DNA of 64,000 nt from Marisa cornuarietis (GCA_004794655.1 SMMW01000555.1:6109001-6173000); one strand, 5' to 3'; positions 48,301 to 61,075 are shown, numbered from the stretch's first letter. Notes: generated from the letters alone by a model not told the origin. Program-made: numbers and translations.

Positions 48301-49988
48301 GATCGCACACTGTCCCGTCACGATTCTCGCGGGATTCTCGATCATTATCGCGCGCTGGCTCATAAATCAACGTTCTAAGAGCCGGCATCGGTCATCGACT
48401 TGTTTATGAAACGACACAGTAGAGCACGTGCATCCATCACCTCCGTGTTTATTGTCTTTCTCGAAATTCTAACGTTTGTGACTGAAACGCATTGCTTCCT
48501 TCCCTAATACCCTTTTTTATCGCGAATTCTCGAAACTTCTCGAAGATAGGCGAAAAGGTCGTTGTATCAGCTCTTGCTGTAGGACCTGTTACAAGACACT
48601 GGATTTGACAACACCACGGGACATTTTCAACCAGTGAACGAACATGCACAAACATTTACATACGCTTGCAAACGTATGTTCTTTCATTTTCTTTCTTTAG
48701 ATCTTCCTCGATTCTTTCCTTTCCCACCCCATCTCTGCCATTCTTCTTTTTCTTTGTTTCTTTCTTTCTTGCCTGCTTTCATCCAGTGTAAAAATTTCAA
48801 CAAATCGTTAAGCCTAACAATTCATCACATTGAAAATTACAGAGATAGCGAAACTGCCGACAGTCAACAACCAGTTCAAGAAAAGAAACACAAATGACTA
48901 GAATATTAAATGAAGTAATTTTCACGTTTTCTTCATTATAATCAACAATAGCATCTGATTATGTTCTACTTTTAATATGCTGAATATTAAAGTTTACAGA
49001 CTTAGGTATTTAATCTGTATATATATATATATAATTAAAATGGAATAAACTGATACATAAAGAAAGAAACAAAGAAACAAATTCATCTTCAAGACTGTAA
49101 CGAAATGCCGAAATAATGTAATCGCTCTTGTGAAATGCTGTTGATCGGATCAAGGAAGTGATGGCGATGAATTTTAATTATTCATGTGAATAAAATATTT
49201 TTTAAATTACAAGATTCAGATGTTGTTTGAGATTTAACTGCGTCATCTTTCATTCGCTTAAGCGTTGCTCCTCAGCGTTTACTGGCAATTCGTTAGTGTC
49301 GAGGGCGATGAATAGGAAAATATTCAGGACTTTCTTTAAAGGAGGTACTTTCAACAACGTGTGCAGTCCATCAATCAGAGTATCGTGGGGTTGGATCTAA
49401 TGCTAGCTTGTTGCTATGGTTACACGCTTGTCTGTTGTTTTTCTTTCTTCATGTGCAGGGGAAGATCTGTTGCTATGAATATTTTTTACCGTTTAGTCTG
49501 GTCTACTCCTCTTACAGCCATGTTCTCCACAGATAGCAAAAAACTCAACGTTTGACATAGTGTCTCGAGATTGATAAAACGCGTGTGGTATTTACCATGG
49601 ACATTTCTATGTTTTGCTAGTCTGTTGTTCTAAGCTGTTAGTTTTGAACGCTGTTTAAAAATTTTGCCACACAGTTTGCCACTTTACAAATGTTTAACCA
49701 TCCTCGTTTTAATCGTTCATAACTTTCCAGAAGAGTCTTTCTGTAAGGGATGTAGTCACCAACTACGCCATTAGACTTAAATGACTGAGTGGCGAAGGAT
49801 GCAATGACTGGATAAGGATGAGAAAAGACCAGAATGACAAAAATCAAACTAAAAAAAAAACAACAGAAAACAAAAGCTCATAACTAAGTTTTATTTACAG
49901 ATCTTCCAAAATGTTTGGTAGAACGAAATTATTGTTAGGAGATGGTTTACTCATATCGGTCGCCATCGATAATCTCTTTCGTTTATTG

Positions 49989-50149
49989 TAGCGTGTGGCC
50001 CTCCATTTTACAGTTGTTCTGCTTATTTTGAGCACTATGATGTCATACTAAAACGTTTCTGTTTGTGATAGTGTGTGGATGCTCCATTTTTCAGTTAGTT
50101 CGTTTGTTTATTTGAGCACCATGAGGTCATTCTTAAACTTTTTACTAGC
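49989..50149 (+). repeat. Diverged tandem duplication of about 80 bp
   Basis: GTGTGG-CTCCATTTT-CAGTT, then TTATTTTGAGCACTATGATGTCAT and its variant TTATTTGAGCACCATGAGGTCAT, occur at 49993-50062 and 50070-50147, in the same order and spacing. Confidence 0.7.
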
Positions 50150-50640
50150 AGTGTAGCTTCATTAGAGGTATCGTCGATAGATGAGGTAGGAAGTAGCTTT
50201 TAATCACTGAGGGCCAACATGTTTATGCCTTTGTGTAAATTCACCCTCAAGTAGACATAAGGGCAGATTTTGGAGAAAAAGTCTCTCAGTCACAGGCACT
50301 GTTTGTTTGTAAGTCGCGAACACTAGTGTAGAAGTTATTCGCCTTCAAGAAGCTCTGTGGATCTCCGTGCACTCCCGGCCATGATGGAAAAGACATTAAG
50401 GTCAAAGGCTGTTCTTGGTAGCGACGAGAGCTTCGATGTTTTGATGGCCGTCTAAAGCGACATCAGTCAACAGGCAGTTAAAATTAGATTCCGCACGTCC
50501 ACGTTTGGCTTTCCGAAGGAACGTGTGTCCAGGGAGGCGACTCTCGCCGGGCCAATCAGTGCTGCCTCGATTTGTCTGCCCCTGACCTCGGGCGTTTTTC
50601 TGCGAAAAGTTAAGAACTGTGCGCGGGGTAAAATGTCTCA

Positions 50641-50656
50641 AGCTGCCACCTACTGT
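50641..50656 (-). promoter_or_regulatory. CTCF-like motif (minus)
   Basis: The minus strand reads ACAGTAGGTGGCAGCT, sharing CAGTAGGTGGC with the plus-strand site at 47320. The two point towards each other 3.3 kb apart. Confidence 0.3.
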
Positions 50657-53279
50657 CTTGTGGTGACTTGTGTGCTGTGTCCTGTATAAATCAAGCCACG
50701 AGTATACCATCTACTGCGCTTAAATTACTAGAATCTCACAACTGTTATTAAAGACTTCCCACATTTACTCGACCACGATACACGTTAGAATCTGTAGCGC
50801 GAGGTAGACAAAGAGAGACATACTAGTATCTTGTAGTAAACATTGATAACGATGCTAACATTGTCCTGTGAGTATGGTAGAAATGTCTGCGATAACAACA
50901 TAACAGCCACAGTGATAAATTAAATAACAGCAGACATCTCTGTCGTTAACGATTTTGGTGTTCAGTATTTTGTAGACCTCATTATCATTACTGGAATCTT
51001 GCCCCCCTTTTTTTAAATTCTGCTAATGTTCTGCTCGCGTTCTACTCTTGTTCTAGTCTCGTTCTACTCTTGTAGTGGTTGAGGTTCATCCAGATCGACC
51101 CACCAGGGATGGCAGCAACATCCATCTTGGCGCAAGGATATGCAGCCCGTGGCTACAACAGTTAGTCGATGGCGTCTTCGTTGGTGGGGGTAAATGAAAT
51201 ATTGATGAGGCAGTCCCGGGGATTTTTGAACTTGCAGATGAAGTTATTGTGCATTTACACGCATGGGGACACGCGGTAACTTACGCTTTTCTTTAATCAT
51301 GCACGTGGGTGGTCTCGCGCGCGGGTCCGTATATATATATATACACACACACAGAGTCAAATAAAGACATCTGTCCGCAAAGACACAATCACAAATACAT
51401 GCATGCACGCGCGGGCATGTACAAAACTAATAAGAGTACCCATAAAATGCAAGCAGCTTCATTACTTATTCTACATGTATTATAATTTTTTTCTTTCTCT
51501 CATTCTCTCTTTCATACTATCAGACAACCCTGGTCACCTCAGCGAAAGTTGTCTCTCCACCTCATCAGCAAATAGGACAAACGTCTTGAGACTGGTGAGT
51601 TTAACTTGAGAATTTCTCAAGTACAACAGCCGAATATAAGGAAAGTGTCAGTCTAATTTCTGAGAAGCTCACACTTTAAGCCTGATTCCTGTCAAAGTTT
51701 GTGTTGCAGTGCACTTGTTCCGCCGCTTCCTCTGCTGGACGTTTGATATGTTTTGTCCAGACAGATTTGTTAACAGTATGTCTGATACCTACGGACGAAA
51801 TGAGTTGCAGGTGCAATTACATGCTCGCCTCTTGTCGCGCCTTCTGTCGTTTTTTCTTGTAAAGAATCACCATACAGGCGCCCAGACCGGTCGGAACACA
51901 GCTCTTGAGTGCCCACCATCCCTACTCGGTCCGAATATAACGGCCCTAATAACATTGGCTCTTACTTATCATCCCTTCGTCCGCCAATGTGATGGTATCC
52001 TGGAGATCTTCCTCAGAGTCCAAATAGGGTGCTGGGTACCAAGGGACAGTATTTACTTTATTTATTTGTCTCGTGCTGGAGAAATATGATGTAATAAAGT
52101 GTTGATGATTGCGAACTGTCATTGTTTTGATTTGTTGGTTCTACGAACATTGGTTTTGCAGGAATACAAAACTAAAAGAAAATTTGTTTAACATTTTATG
52201 TTGCTAGATGAAAATGTCTAGTTGGTGACGCAAACAATTTCGGCTTATCTTCCTCAGTTTAGGCGCAAGGGTACCTGTGCTGCATAGTCTAAAATATCAT
52301 ACACTTTTCTCACAACCATTGGATAATAAACTATCATGTATTCAAACATAATAAAAAAAATTTAAGCGGTTACTTTTTTCTTGCTTTCCCAAAATTTTCT
52401 TCAATTGTTTAACTAACACCGTTTGTTTGTTTCTTTGTTTTTTTTTCTTTCTTTACGCGTCCTTTCTTCGCTTATCTTCTCTTTCTTTCTCTCTTCTTTT
52501 GTTTCTGTATATTTTTCTTGATCTCTGCAGGGCCAATGGTTTGAGCTATATTGTACCTGTCGCAGTTTCTTCATCTTTCACCTTAACAGTCGATGGAGAT
52601 TGATTTTGTCTCATGCCATGACCTAAAACCAAGCTCTTTCCGATTATATAGTGTTTACGGTTCATTCGTCCTCTAACAGCTAATCAGAATAAAGGGACTG
52701 ATGGCAACACCCCTACTGTAGGCCACCGATTCCGTTTGAGCCTTTGATTGGTAAATTCTTGGCGATCGGACTGTTGCTTACTTAGAGGGACTCTTGTGGT
52801 TTGTCCTACTCGACTGGCTGCCTACATACATTCTTATCTGTTTCCTTGCAGAAGAATTCTTCCATCTTCGGTAATGTCATTCTCATAGTACAGTATTTGC
52901 TTTCACTGCAAGCTCATTCTATAGACGTGATTCTTGGCACAGTTCTTTGTTTCTATTTTTGTAATTGGTTGTTTCTATTCATCTGTCTAGCTTGTGTTAA
53001 TCTCTGTGATGGACTATGACTATCAAGATGTTTTTTGTAGAATGTAGATGACCATGGTCATTACAGACCCTCAAGACCGATGATGTTCCACTGTGTGGTA
53101 TTATATATTATCTTTGTATTGTATTAATCATTTACATCACCTATCATTCTCCTGACTTGTACAGGTTGATGTATGTCGACCAACCCATACTGATCATTGG
53201 TTGGGGGGATAAACGCAGCGGTTAACAAGGTTTGCCACATAGGTTCCCTCTTGAGTCACAATAACCAAGTCCTGCGATG

Positions 53280-53725
53280 TGCGGACTGGCTATTTGCGTT
53301 TGCCGGCTACTTCTGCTTCTTCTTCTGTCCATCTCGGCGTCAGCCTTCCTCTAAAGTACACTAAAGGAACAGTCTCATAGTGCTGTGCAGGCCACATGGC
53401 CAAACGAGATCATGTTGCCAGAAACAGTTCTTGGCGTTCAACCAGGGTAGAGACTGTTCTAACTGTATACTGTTGGTGCGACCTTCCATTAGAAAACAGC
53501 TTCCTCGGGTACTTGTTCTTTAATGCCTAACTTCTTTCACTCTGTACCAGAATACAAAATCGCCTTGTCGCAGCCGTAGAGCAGGCTTGAAATAGTAATG
53601 GACTCGCGCTTGGAAGAAAACCTGATGGTATTGACATTTTAAACCATGTTTAGAACTACTCACTGCTGCTATCGTCCTGTAATGCTGTTGCGGATTTCTC
53701 TCGTACAGCTGCCATTTTAGAGAAG
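53280..53725 (-). mobile_element. RTE-type LINE, RT C-terminal remnant
   Basis: Reading leftwards, 53720-53640 gives a RTIAAVSSSKHGLKCQYHQ segment that aligns with the region before the SLV..ILLYGCE motif. Then SLLYGCDKAILYSGTE at about 53555-53605 in another frame corresponds to the LLYGCETWTLLADTE motif, KNKYPRKLF and STLVERQELFLAT near 53430-53510 correspond to the region after it, and PRWTEEEAE near 53320 to the basic tail. At least two frameshifts are needed to follow the homology. This is the most decayed of the RTE copies here. Confidence 0.65.
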
Positions 53726-53729
53726 GTGG

Positions 53730-55268
53730 CTTCCAAGCACTCGAACCTGTTGATCTCTTTAAGCTGAATTCTTCTATGTGCATCACTTAACCTTCTACTT
53801 CATCTGTTCTTGCTGAAGATGAATCTTCTGAGCTGGTGAGCTGATGAGAGACGTAATATAATATATTATAACGAACATGAAGCTCTTTTCCTGAGTTCTC
53901 TTTCTCATTATTAAACTCTTTTTTGGCGGTTTAACGCGAGTGATGGGGAAAATGACGATGACTGAGCTCAATGAGTCTATTTTTATTTTTGGACAAAGGA
54001 AGTCTTCCGTCTTCACCAGCTTCCCTTATCCAGGACTGTGCCAGCAATTTGCAAAGCTTTGGTTCATATCATAGGCGCTCAGTTGGCACAAGTGTGATAA
54101 TGGTCGACGGCATTTCAAGGGTCCTGTTGAATGTTTGCAATAACGAGTTATAACTGCGTTTGCACCTCCACGGAAAAATGCGATACAGTTAACCATGGTC
54201 TTGAGTCCATATCCTTACAAGCCGCAATTTTAAGGCAAGTGCTGCATTTCCGTACAGAACAATAACAACAAACATTGACACAGTCCTGCTACTTGTCCCA
54301 ATCTCACCGCTTCGTTATGCAAAGAAACAGATGATCCCAGTCCTTTCAATCGCTTCCTGACCGTCACAATTTCTACATATCCTCTTCCTAGAGCCGTATT
54401 TGGATGATACTGAGAATAGCAGTAAAAGGTTAATCTGAGGTCAGACACAATATCATTAATGTTTCATTGGGTGAAAAAGCCTTTGTGTGTTTCGTTCCAC
54501 TGGGCGCAACCTAATTAAATAAAACGAAGTAACGGGTCTCCATGGCTTGAGAGAGGCCAGACACACTTAAGCCAGCGCGGATAACTGCGATTCCAATCCC
54601 TGGCATTAAAGTTGACGCCATGATATAAGCACAGTCTGGATAGAATATCTTTCTCCTGACACACAGGACTTACACAACGCCTCAAATAAAGAAGTTTTAT
54701 TTTAAAAGCAAAACATTGCACAGGAAGGAGCAAGGTTTCCCAGAGTGGGAAGAGGATCCTTTGGATTGGGCAAGGAATTTGGGAACATTAATTCCAACTC
54801 AATCAACTGCCAGTCTGAGAGGCAGATACTTTCGAAAGAATGCAGCTCAATTAGGTCATAGATCGCGGATTGGTTGGAGTAAGTTGGTGATGAAAGAGGA
54901 ATCAACGTCTTGGCAAAAAAGACAGGTCTTGGAGGAGCCTGAGAGTAATGGAGAGCGAGGGTAAAATGATCACCATTTACTGACTTGCTGTATTTTATGC
55001 CACTCGTAAGCAACAGCTTCAGTATTTAGACGAGAACTGATTTTCGGAGGAAAATGAATATTCGTAGCGACCCAGTTGTGCACGTGTGTATGAGTAACCA
55101 GACATACAAACATGTTTATTAAATATTTACACACATATACACATCCATATATTCATAAAGTATGTATAAACATCTGCATGTGAACATACACACATAAATC
55201 ACACGTGTGTATGTCACATCTATCACATAAGTAAATGTATACGCATATATACACATATACTTATACAT
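53730..55268. other. No gene recognised
   Basis: Nothing recognisable. The frames at 54702-55013 (minus) and 54716-54964 (plus) overlap on opposite strands without known motifs. Towards 55090-55270 the sequence becomes an ACATA/CATAT-rich low-complexity stretch. Confidence 0.45.
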
Positions 55269-55272
55269 AAAT

Positions 55273-55502
55273 AAAAAAGGCAGACTAGGATTAAATCTGT
55301 GAAGTTTTGTTTATATATATATATCAAAGAGATAAATAAATACATACATACACATAAATATATACTCTCTTACACTTACTTTTGTAAAGTTTCCTTGATA
55401 AATGTCTGAGAACAAAATCTAACCCATATCTACAAATATTTATAAACTGAAAGGCATGAAGAAAACAAAACTTTACAGATTTAATCCTAGTCTGCCTTTT
55501 TT
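55273..55502. mobile_element. Foldback element with 40-bp inverted arms
   Basis: The 40 bases at 55273-55312 (starting AAAAAAGGCAGACTAGGATT) are the reverse complement of 55463-55502, with one mismatch. The 150-base centre is AT-rich and non-coding. The transcript could fold into a long hairpin. A target-site duplication was not identified because both flanks are A/T-rich. A short non-autonomous DNA transposon (MITE) is the most likely explanation; the near-identity of the arms implies either a recent insertion or homogenisation. Confidence 0.75.
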
Positions 55503-55762
55503 TTTTTAGAAAGTATTGGTCAATATGCATTATTGCGGTGATAAAATGTAAATGTTTCTGTTAGATTAGCAAAAATAAAACATAATAAAAATTTTTAGTC
55601 GCGTATTTTCATTGCAGTTGAAACTCTTAACAAAGCTATGTTCCATTTTTTATGTTATCTCTGGATTTATATGTTTAGTGATTATAAACCCCATTGAACC
55701 TTCAAAACACAGCTAGTACCAGGCATTTTTCACTATAGTATTTTATATTTTTGCGACGAAAC

Positions 55763-55763
<1 letters not shown>

Positions 55764-55842
<79 letters not shown>
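55764..55842 (+). repeat. (CA)30(TA)9 compound microsatellite
   Basis: CA dinucleotides to 55824 pass directly into TA dinucleotides to 55842. Confidence 0.97.
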
Positions 55843-55849
55843 ATATTGT

Positions 55850-56442
55850 ATAGCATATAGCAAACACAAGTTCCTGCTATGTCTGACAGGTTAGCAAGAG
55901 TTGGGTGCAAGTCTAGACAGCATATCACAGGTGCAAGAAAGCCTCTGAGTGTAGACTTATGTTTTCAGGGGAACGAAAATTGCAAGAAGAAAATGCAAGA
56001 AAAATGAAGGACAAGTAGAAGGAAGTTGGAAGAGAACAGAGAAATCGATCAAACAACAGGGCGCCGGGAGCTGGCGAGCGTTGCGATGACGTGAAGCGAC
56101 AGGTAGCAACAACTACAGGAACAGCCACCATCTACATCTTCTTCTTCTTCTTCTTCTTCTTCTCTCATTAGAAATATTTCTTTTCGCAGACTCCCTCTTA
56201 CTATCCCGATCTCTCTTTCTTTTTGTGAGTGTTTATGAGAAACAAGCGGGTGCGAGCAGATGTGGACGAGACGAATACTTTGACACCTTAGTAATTTTGT
56301 AATGCTAATAGGTCTATGCCCTTTCTGCGTGCTCGTCTTTAAAATCATCTATCTTCAGCCTCATCCCTTGTCCATGTAGAATATGCTTCTCTTCTGCCAG
56401 TCCACCTGCCCACCTGCCTAACGCAATGTCACTGCATCTGCG

Positions 56443-56475
<33 letters not shown>

Positions 56476-57005
56476 TGACGTGTCTTCCCTGTGTCTCATG
56501 ACTAGCCAACTGCCTGTGTGTATTTGTAATCCGTTTCATTGGGTTTTTCTCTTTGCTTCTGTTTGTCTGTCTATTCCTCGGTGTCGCTCCATCCAACAAA
56601 CCCTGACACGGTTAACCAACTCAACCCCCGCAGAAACGTCGCTGTCAGCTCTCATCCACATGAAGAATGGATGAGTAAGCACTTACCCCGCAAGTGCTGA
56701 TGACGCAGGCACTAAGCCTCTTCTTTGCACTCGCACACGCTCTTGTTTTTTATTTTTTTATTTTAAATTGTTGAAGTCTTATTCCACATACTTTCCGTCC
56801 AGTCCACCGATCGAAAGAAACACAATCAACACACCATTTTGTTATTTGGTTGTCAACAGTGTGGGGGCGTCCACAATCGGTCAGGCGTGTCAACGAGTTT
56901 CTTTTATTTCAAGCAGATAACAATGGCATAACATTGGTCTAAGGAACAATAGATTACATCGATATTGAGTTTCTGGTTTTCTTGATGAACACGAGATTCT
57001 CTCTC
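55850..57005. other. No gene recognised; CTT and GTCT repeats
   Basis: A (CTT)n run is at 56140-56163 and a (GTCT)8 run at 56443-56475. Frames across these (Glu-rich or Cys-Leu-Ser-Val-rich) are artefacts. No other feature is seen. Confidence 0.5.
56443..56475 (+). repeat. (GTCT)8 microsatellite
   Basis: Uninterrupted GTCT units, the same class as the CAGA array at 15562 read on the other strand. Confidence 0.95.
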
Positions 57006-57006
57006 C

Positions 57007-57010
<4 letters not shown>

Positions 57011-57102
<92 letters not shown>
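57011..57102 (+). repeat. (GT)n microsatellite, 92 bp
   Basis: GT dinucleotides with two single-base C changes at 57058 and 57068. It generates the longest open frame in the window (147 codons, Cys-Val-rich at the N-terminus), which is not a gene. Confidence 0.97.
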
Positions 57103-57103
<1 letters not shown>

Positions 57104-57109
57104 GAGGGA

Positions 57110-59355
57110 AGCAGAGGCAGTGAAGCTAGAGTTTAGTGCACTACAACTTCTAACAGAAGTTTCTTGGCTCGAGATCAGCAGAGTACAGTGCCTGGAAAAC
57201 TCTTCTTTTCAACCCACACATCTGATGACCACTTCAGTTATCAGGGGAGATATAAAAAAAATTCGCAGAAAAATAGGTTACGGCCCACTTTCCACACATC
57301 ATGTCTTATTTAGATACAGTCAACTATTTATAGCTCTTACTGCCATTAGGTCATGCAATCTGTATTTTTCCAGTTATTTAAAAAGTTTCTGGAAGACAAA
57401 TAAAACTCATCGCTTATACGTTTGACATTTTTTTTTAAATCCTACTGATTAAGAACAAAAATTAGGTTCAAGCTAAATTTTATCTGACCCATTGACTGAT
57501 GGAGACCTCCGGATTTGAACTGTGACAGGTCGACCATGGGATTACATTCCACGCTGTCATAGTTCGGGTGTTAACATCGCCGGAAGGTCGGTCTGTCAAC
57601 CACAAGTCACAACGTCTACAAATTTATAAGGACGACCTCATGAAATCACCCTCCAGCTTTTCATTTTCCTCTCTCTGCCTGTTTTTATTCTGTTCCACTT
57701 CTTAAGCGTTACCACAAAAAGTTCTCCCTGATTCCTCGAGACGGTTGCAGTCTAGGACTCTGTCCCTATTTGCCGACACCATTCCTTACAAGACATATAA
57801 TCAACCACTCTTTAAACTTCACAGGAAAGAAGCCGATCTTTCTTAGTAACACTGGGTTGTGATTTCAGTCTCGTAGGTAGATATTAGGTTCGTCATTGAT
57901 TTTTCACAGCTAATCTCAAGCAGTTGCGCGGACCTAACGCCTTAAGATGCCACAAAAATGTTGGATGCTCCTAAACAAAGGTAATCCGACACAACCCTCC
58001 AACATCGCTTCCACCTACACACTGGGAAGGCACGGGGGTGTGAAAGATGGGAGGAAGTGATGGAGGGGGTTGGCAGAGGATGGACTGTTGTCTGCATTCT
58101 ACAGAAATGAAGGTAGGGGATGTTTCTGTTAAAGCGCCTCTTGCATGCTAGCGATCCTCGCCGTTGTGACTGATGATACCTCGTCTGTATGGTAAGGGAG
58201 GGGAGGACTGTGCTACATTAACGATCTGTTTCATGTTTTCAAAGGTCTAGATGTGTTTATTGAGTTAATTCGTATTTAATCCTCCTTAAATTAATAATTT
58301 AATAATATTAGTTTATTTTTTTTATTTTTGGTTTATTCAGTTGTTGACTGTAGCATCTCTTCACTTTATATTTTCTCTTTTTTTTTTTTGGTTGCGTTTT
58401 TGTCATTACTGCATATGTCACTATAGACTGTATTTTAACACACTGTTTCAGAACAGAATACACTTTAGATCATACTTTTATCTAATAACAGATACTCCTT
58501 TGTTAGCATCATTTTTGAAGATGAACAATTCTCTTGAGCTGACAAAATATTGGAAACATAAAATGGTAAACTATCGATATCCAGAGACATTTCTAATCGA
58601 ATAACTCTAATCCGCCTGTGACAAAGAAACAAAACATTTTTTTAAACTTGTCCATTTACGCAGACCTAAAGCAATAAAGAAAAGTGCAATCACCTTGGTA
58701 GCCCGAAATTGAGTAACAATTTTGTTGCCGGTGAATAGGACGAGATGCACAGAGGAGCAGCAAGGCTCTCAAAGGCCGGAGACTGGCCCAGTGCACTAGG
58801 AAGTGGTCAAAGGCTCAGGGATTAGGGAAAGTGAGGGCAGACCTCCTCAACACACCAACACCTCGACATTTGTGACAGGGTCTGAGACGCTATTTTGATA
58901 AAGTTCGTGAACTATCATTATCCTGTAGCCTGCTCCGTGAAGAGTTTCCTACAGGCAATGCCTTACAAATGATGTGTTCTCACGGTCTCTGCTGAACATG
59001 TTCTCTAATAACACCTCAGCAGAGCTCACAAACTATTGCGAACATTTTCGAAATGTGCTCTGCAATTTTAGAAATGTACAATATGAGAAAAGATGTTCTG
59101 CTTTACGAGTAGACAGAGTTAAATCTCGACCATTTCTTCACCATTGTGTAAGGATTTCTGGGTCAGGTGAGGCTAGTGATTGTTTGAAAACTTCTCAGTT
59201 GACAATGTAACAAACGTACACAATGCTGTAGTCAAAAACAAGAACTACTTACAAATAATAATCTTTCATCAAAATTTTAATTAAAATTAATTAAGTATGT
59301 CAAACAGTTAATCCTGCAGTGCCATTCGTAGGAGGCGGTCTCAAGTCGGTGCGAT
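57110..59355. other. No gene recognised
   Basis: No coding domain or RNA gene seen. At 57515-57570 the minus strand has an AGTTCAAATCCGG word like a tRNA B box but no matching stems. A GT/G-rich patch lies at 58020-58080. Confidence 0.45.
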
Positions 59356-59359
59356 ACCC

Positions 59360-59413
59360 ATATGGCGCACCCTTAACTGACCCCAGATATGGCGCACCCT
59401 TAACTGACCCCAC
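59360..59413 (+). repeat. 27-bp tandem duplication
   Basis: ATATGGCGCACCCTTAACTG plus ACCCC occurs twice in direct succession, starting at 59360 and 59387, without mismatch over the shared 25 bases. The identity suggests a recent event. Confidence 0.9.
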
Positions 59414-59999
59414 TGTTGGAAGGGTTCGAACCTTCAGCAAATGATATTGAAGTCATTGCAAATTTACAAAATCAATACGGGCTGTTGAACTGTTGACGTG
59501 TTGTGTTGAAAAGCTGTTTGCTTGAATAAAAAAAAGTCTGAACAATACTAGAAGGAAAAGCGTTACATTTTGCGACATTTGACTTTACTTGCTTAATTGT
59601 GTATCTTCTTGCTTGACACGAATAGCATTTTGTGGTGAGGCATTAGCAGTCGTGTACAATCTAAGTTGACCTTTCGAATTCTTTTCTTATTTTTGTGTCT
59701 CATACACCATCTTTTCCGCGCGGTTGCCTGTACTGGCTGGGAGGAGCAGTGAAGCGTGTAGCAACACAGTTGTGCCATGGTTTGCCGCATGATGGAGTCG
59801 ATAAAGCATATCAAGCTTCTGAATCATCGCCACGGGGTTGAAACCAGTTATGTTCAGCATCATCGTCAAGTTAAATTCATTTATATTCTGCACCCGCAGG
59901 CAAGCACACCCTACCGTTTTGTTTCTTTATAATGGGAGAGGGATACACTTGGTGATTGTGGCATTATGACAGTCTTCAACAAGTAGCTTGTTTTCCTCC

Positions 60000-60345
60000 G
60001 TTAGTCTGTTCGTTATCTGTTCGACTTATCTGTCGGTTTGTCTGTATGTTAGTCAGTCTCTCCGTTTGTCAGCCCGCTTGTCATTTATCCGTATCCGTTA
60101 GTTTCTTAGTTTCTCAGTACTTCAGCTTGTTACTCTGGCCCCTGCTCAGTCCGTTTCACTTTGTCCATCTATATGTCATTTATCCCTCATTTTGTCCTTT
60201 ATTTTCCTGTCATTCGATTTGTCGTTTAAGTCAATTTGTCTCTCTCTCTCTGTTTGTATCCCAGTCTGTCCGTCAGTACCTCCGTTAGTCTATCAGTCTG
60301 TCCATTAGTCTATCCTTCAGTCCCTCTGGCAGTCTGTTTCTTTTC
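60000..60345 (+). repeat. Degenerate GTCTGTC-type low-complexity tract
   Basis: About 340 bases dominated by variants of GTCTGTC / CAGTCTGTC / TTAGTC words, probably a decayed GTCT array. The 110-codon plus-strand frame across it (Ser/Val/Cys/Leu-rich) is a composition artefact. Confidence 0.75.
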
Positions 60346-61020
60346 ATGCCATGTCTAATCTACTAAAGGCATGGAAGGATCTCTTACCAACATTTCGTCG
60401 AAAACGCAACAATCTCCATAGCCTTTCCCCTACCTCCCCCTCATCGCCAACTGTCCACATTTACACAAACGCGACAGCCTCCCAGAAATCCTTAACCAAG
60501 CATCACTCTCAACGCACTCGGTGACTCGAGGACAAACAGTGGTCAAGCCATTTTCCATGTGAACTTCGACCTTTTAGAGGCATTTCATCTGCGCCACTCG
60601 CATTCCTCAAAAATTTTGTTGGTTTTTGTCTTCTCGGTAAGCTTCCTCCTCTTTAGCAGGTTTAATCTCCGCGCGCACTAAGATATCGCTTTCAGATGAT
60701 GTCTATAATTAGCAGGTGTCGCTCCTTCACCATCCGCACATCGCGTGGGTTGAAACAGAAGAAGTCGTTATTACCCTCCGATGGGTTTGCACGTGACATT
60801 TACTGCGGAAATCGAGCGCATCTCGGATAGTTTCATTTCATTTTAAAAACGATGTAGGCATTGCTCCATTTTGAACGGCTAGCGTAGGAACGGTTATATG
60901 TGGATAATACTGTCAATGGATGGACACATGATGTTGCGATATAGTTCAGACATACGGACTCTTGTCCCTCTCCCCTTAAAACAAACCAAGGAGTTTTCCT
61001 CAATAAGTTTGAAGTCTCTT
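60346..61020. other. No gene recognised
   Basis: Unique-looking sequence with a CpG-rich patch at 60510-60600. No motif recognised. Confidence 0.45.
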
Positions 61021-61024
61021 TTTG

Positions 61025-61063
<39 letters not shown>

Positions 61064-61075
61064 TACACACACACA
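61025..61075 (+). repeat. (TC)9(CA)16 compound microsatellite
   Basis: TC dinucleotides to 61042 pass into CA dinucleotides to 61075, with one T change in the CA part. Confidence 0.95.

Larger units (their letters stand above)
48310..53270. other. No gene recognised
   Basis: Five kilobases with no supported gene. The open frames at 50402-50710 (minus, 102 codons) and 51709-52089 (plus, 126 codons) contain no motif I know. A TA run lies at 49018-49033. The T/C-rich stretch at 52430-52520 is low complexity. Confidence 0.45.

Noticed and set aside
56982..57425. 147-codon frame, longest in the window
   Set aside because: The first third is the GT array read as Cys-Val; the remainder has no motif and no supporting splice or start context.
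57515..57580. AGTTCAAATCCGG on the minus strand, tRNA B-box-like
   Set aside because: No complementary T stem, D arm or anticodon arm can be drawn around it.
59687..59893. 68-codon minus-strand frame with a hydrophobic middle
   Set aside because: No motif recognised and no good splice acceptor upstream; kept only as a chance frame.
59956..60288. 110-codon Ser/Val/Cys-rich frame resembling a membrane protein
   Set aside because: It is the translation of a decayed GTCT repeat; hydrophobicity follows from composition.
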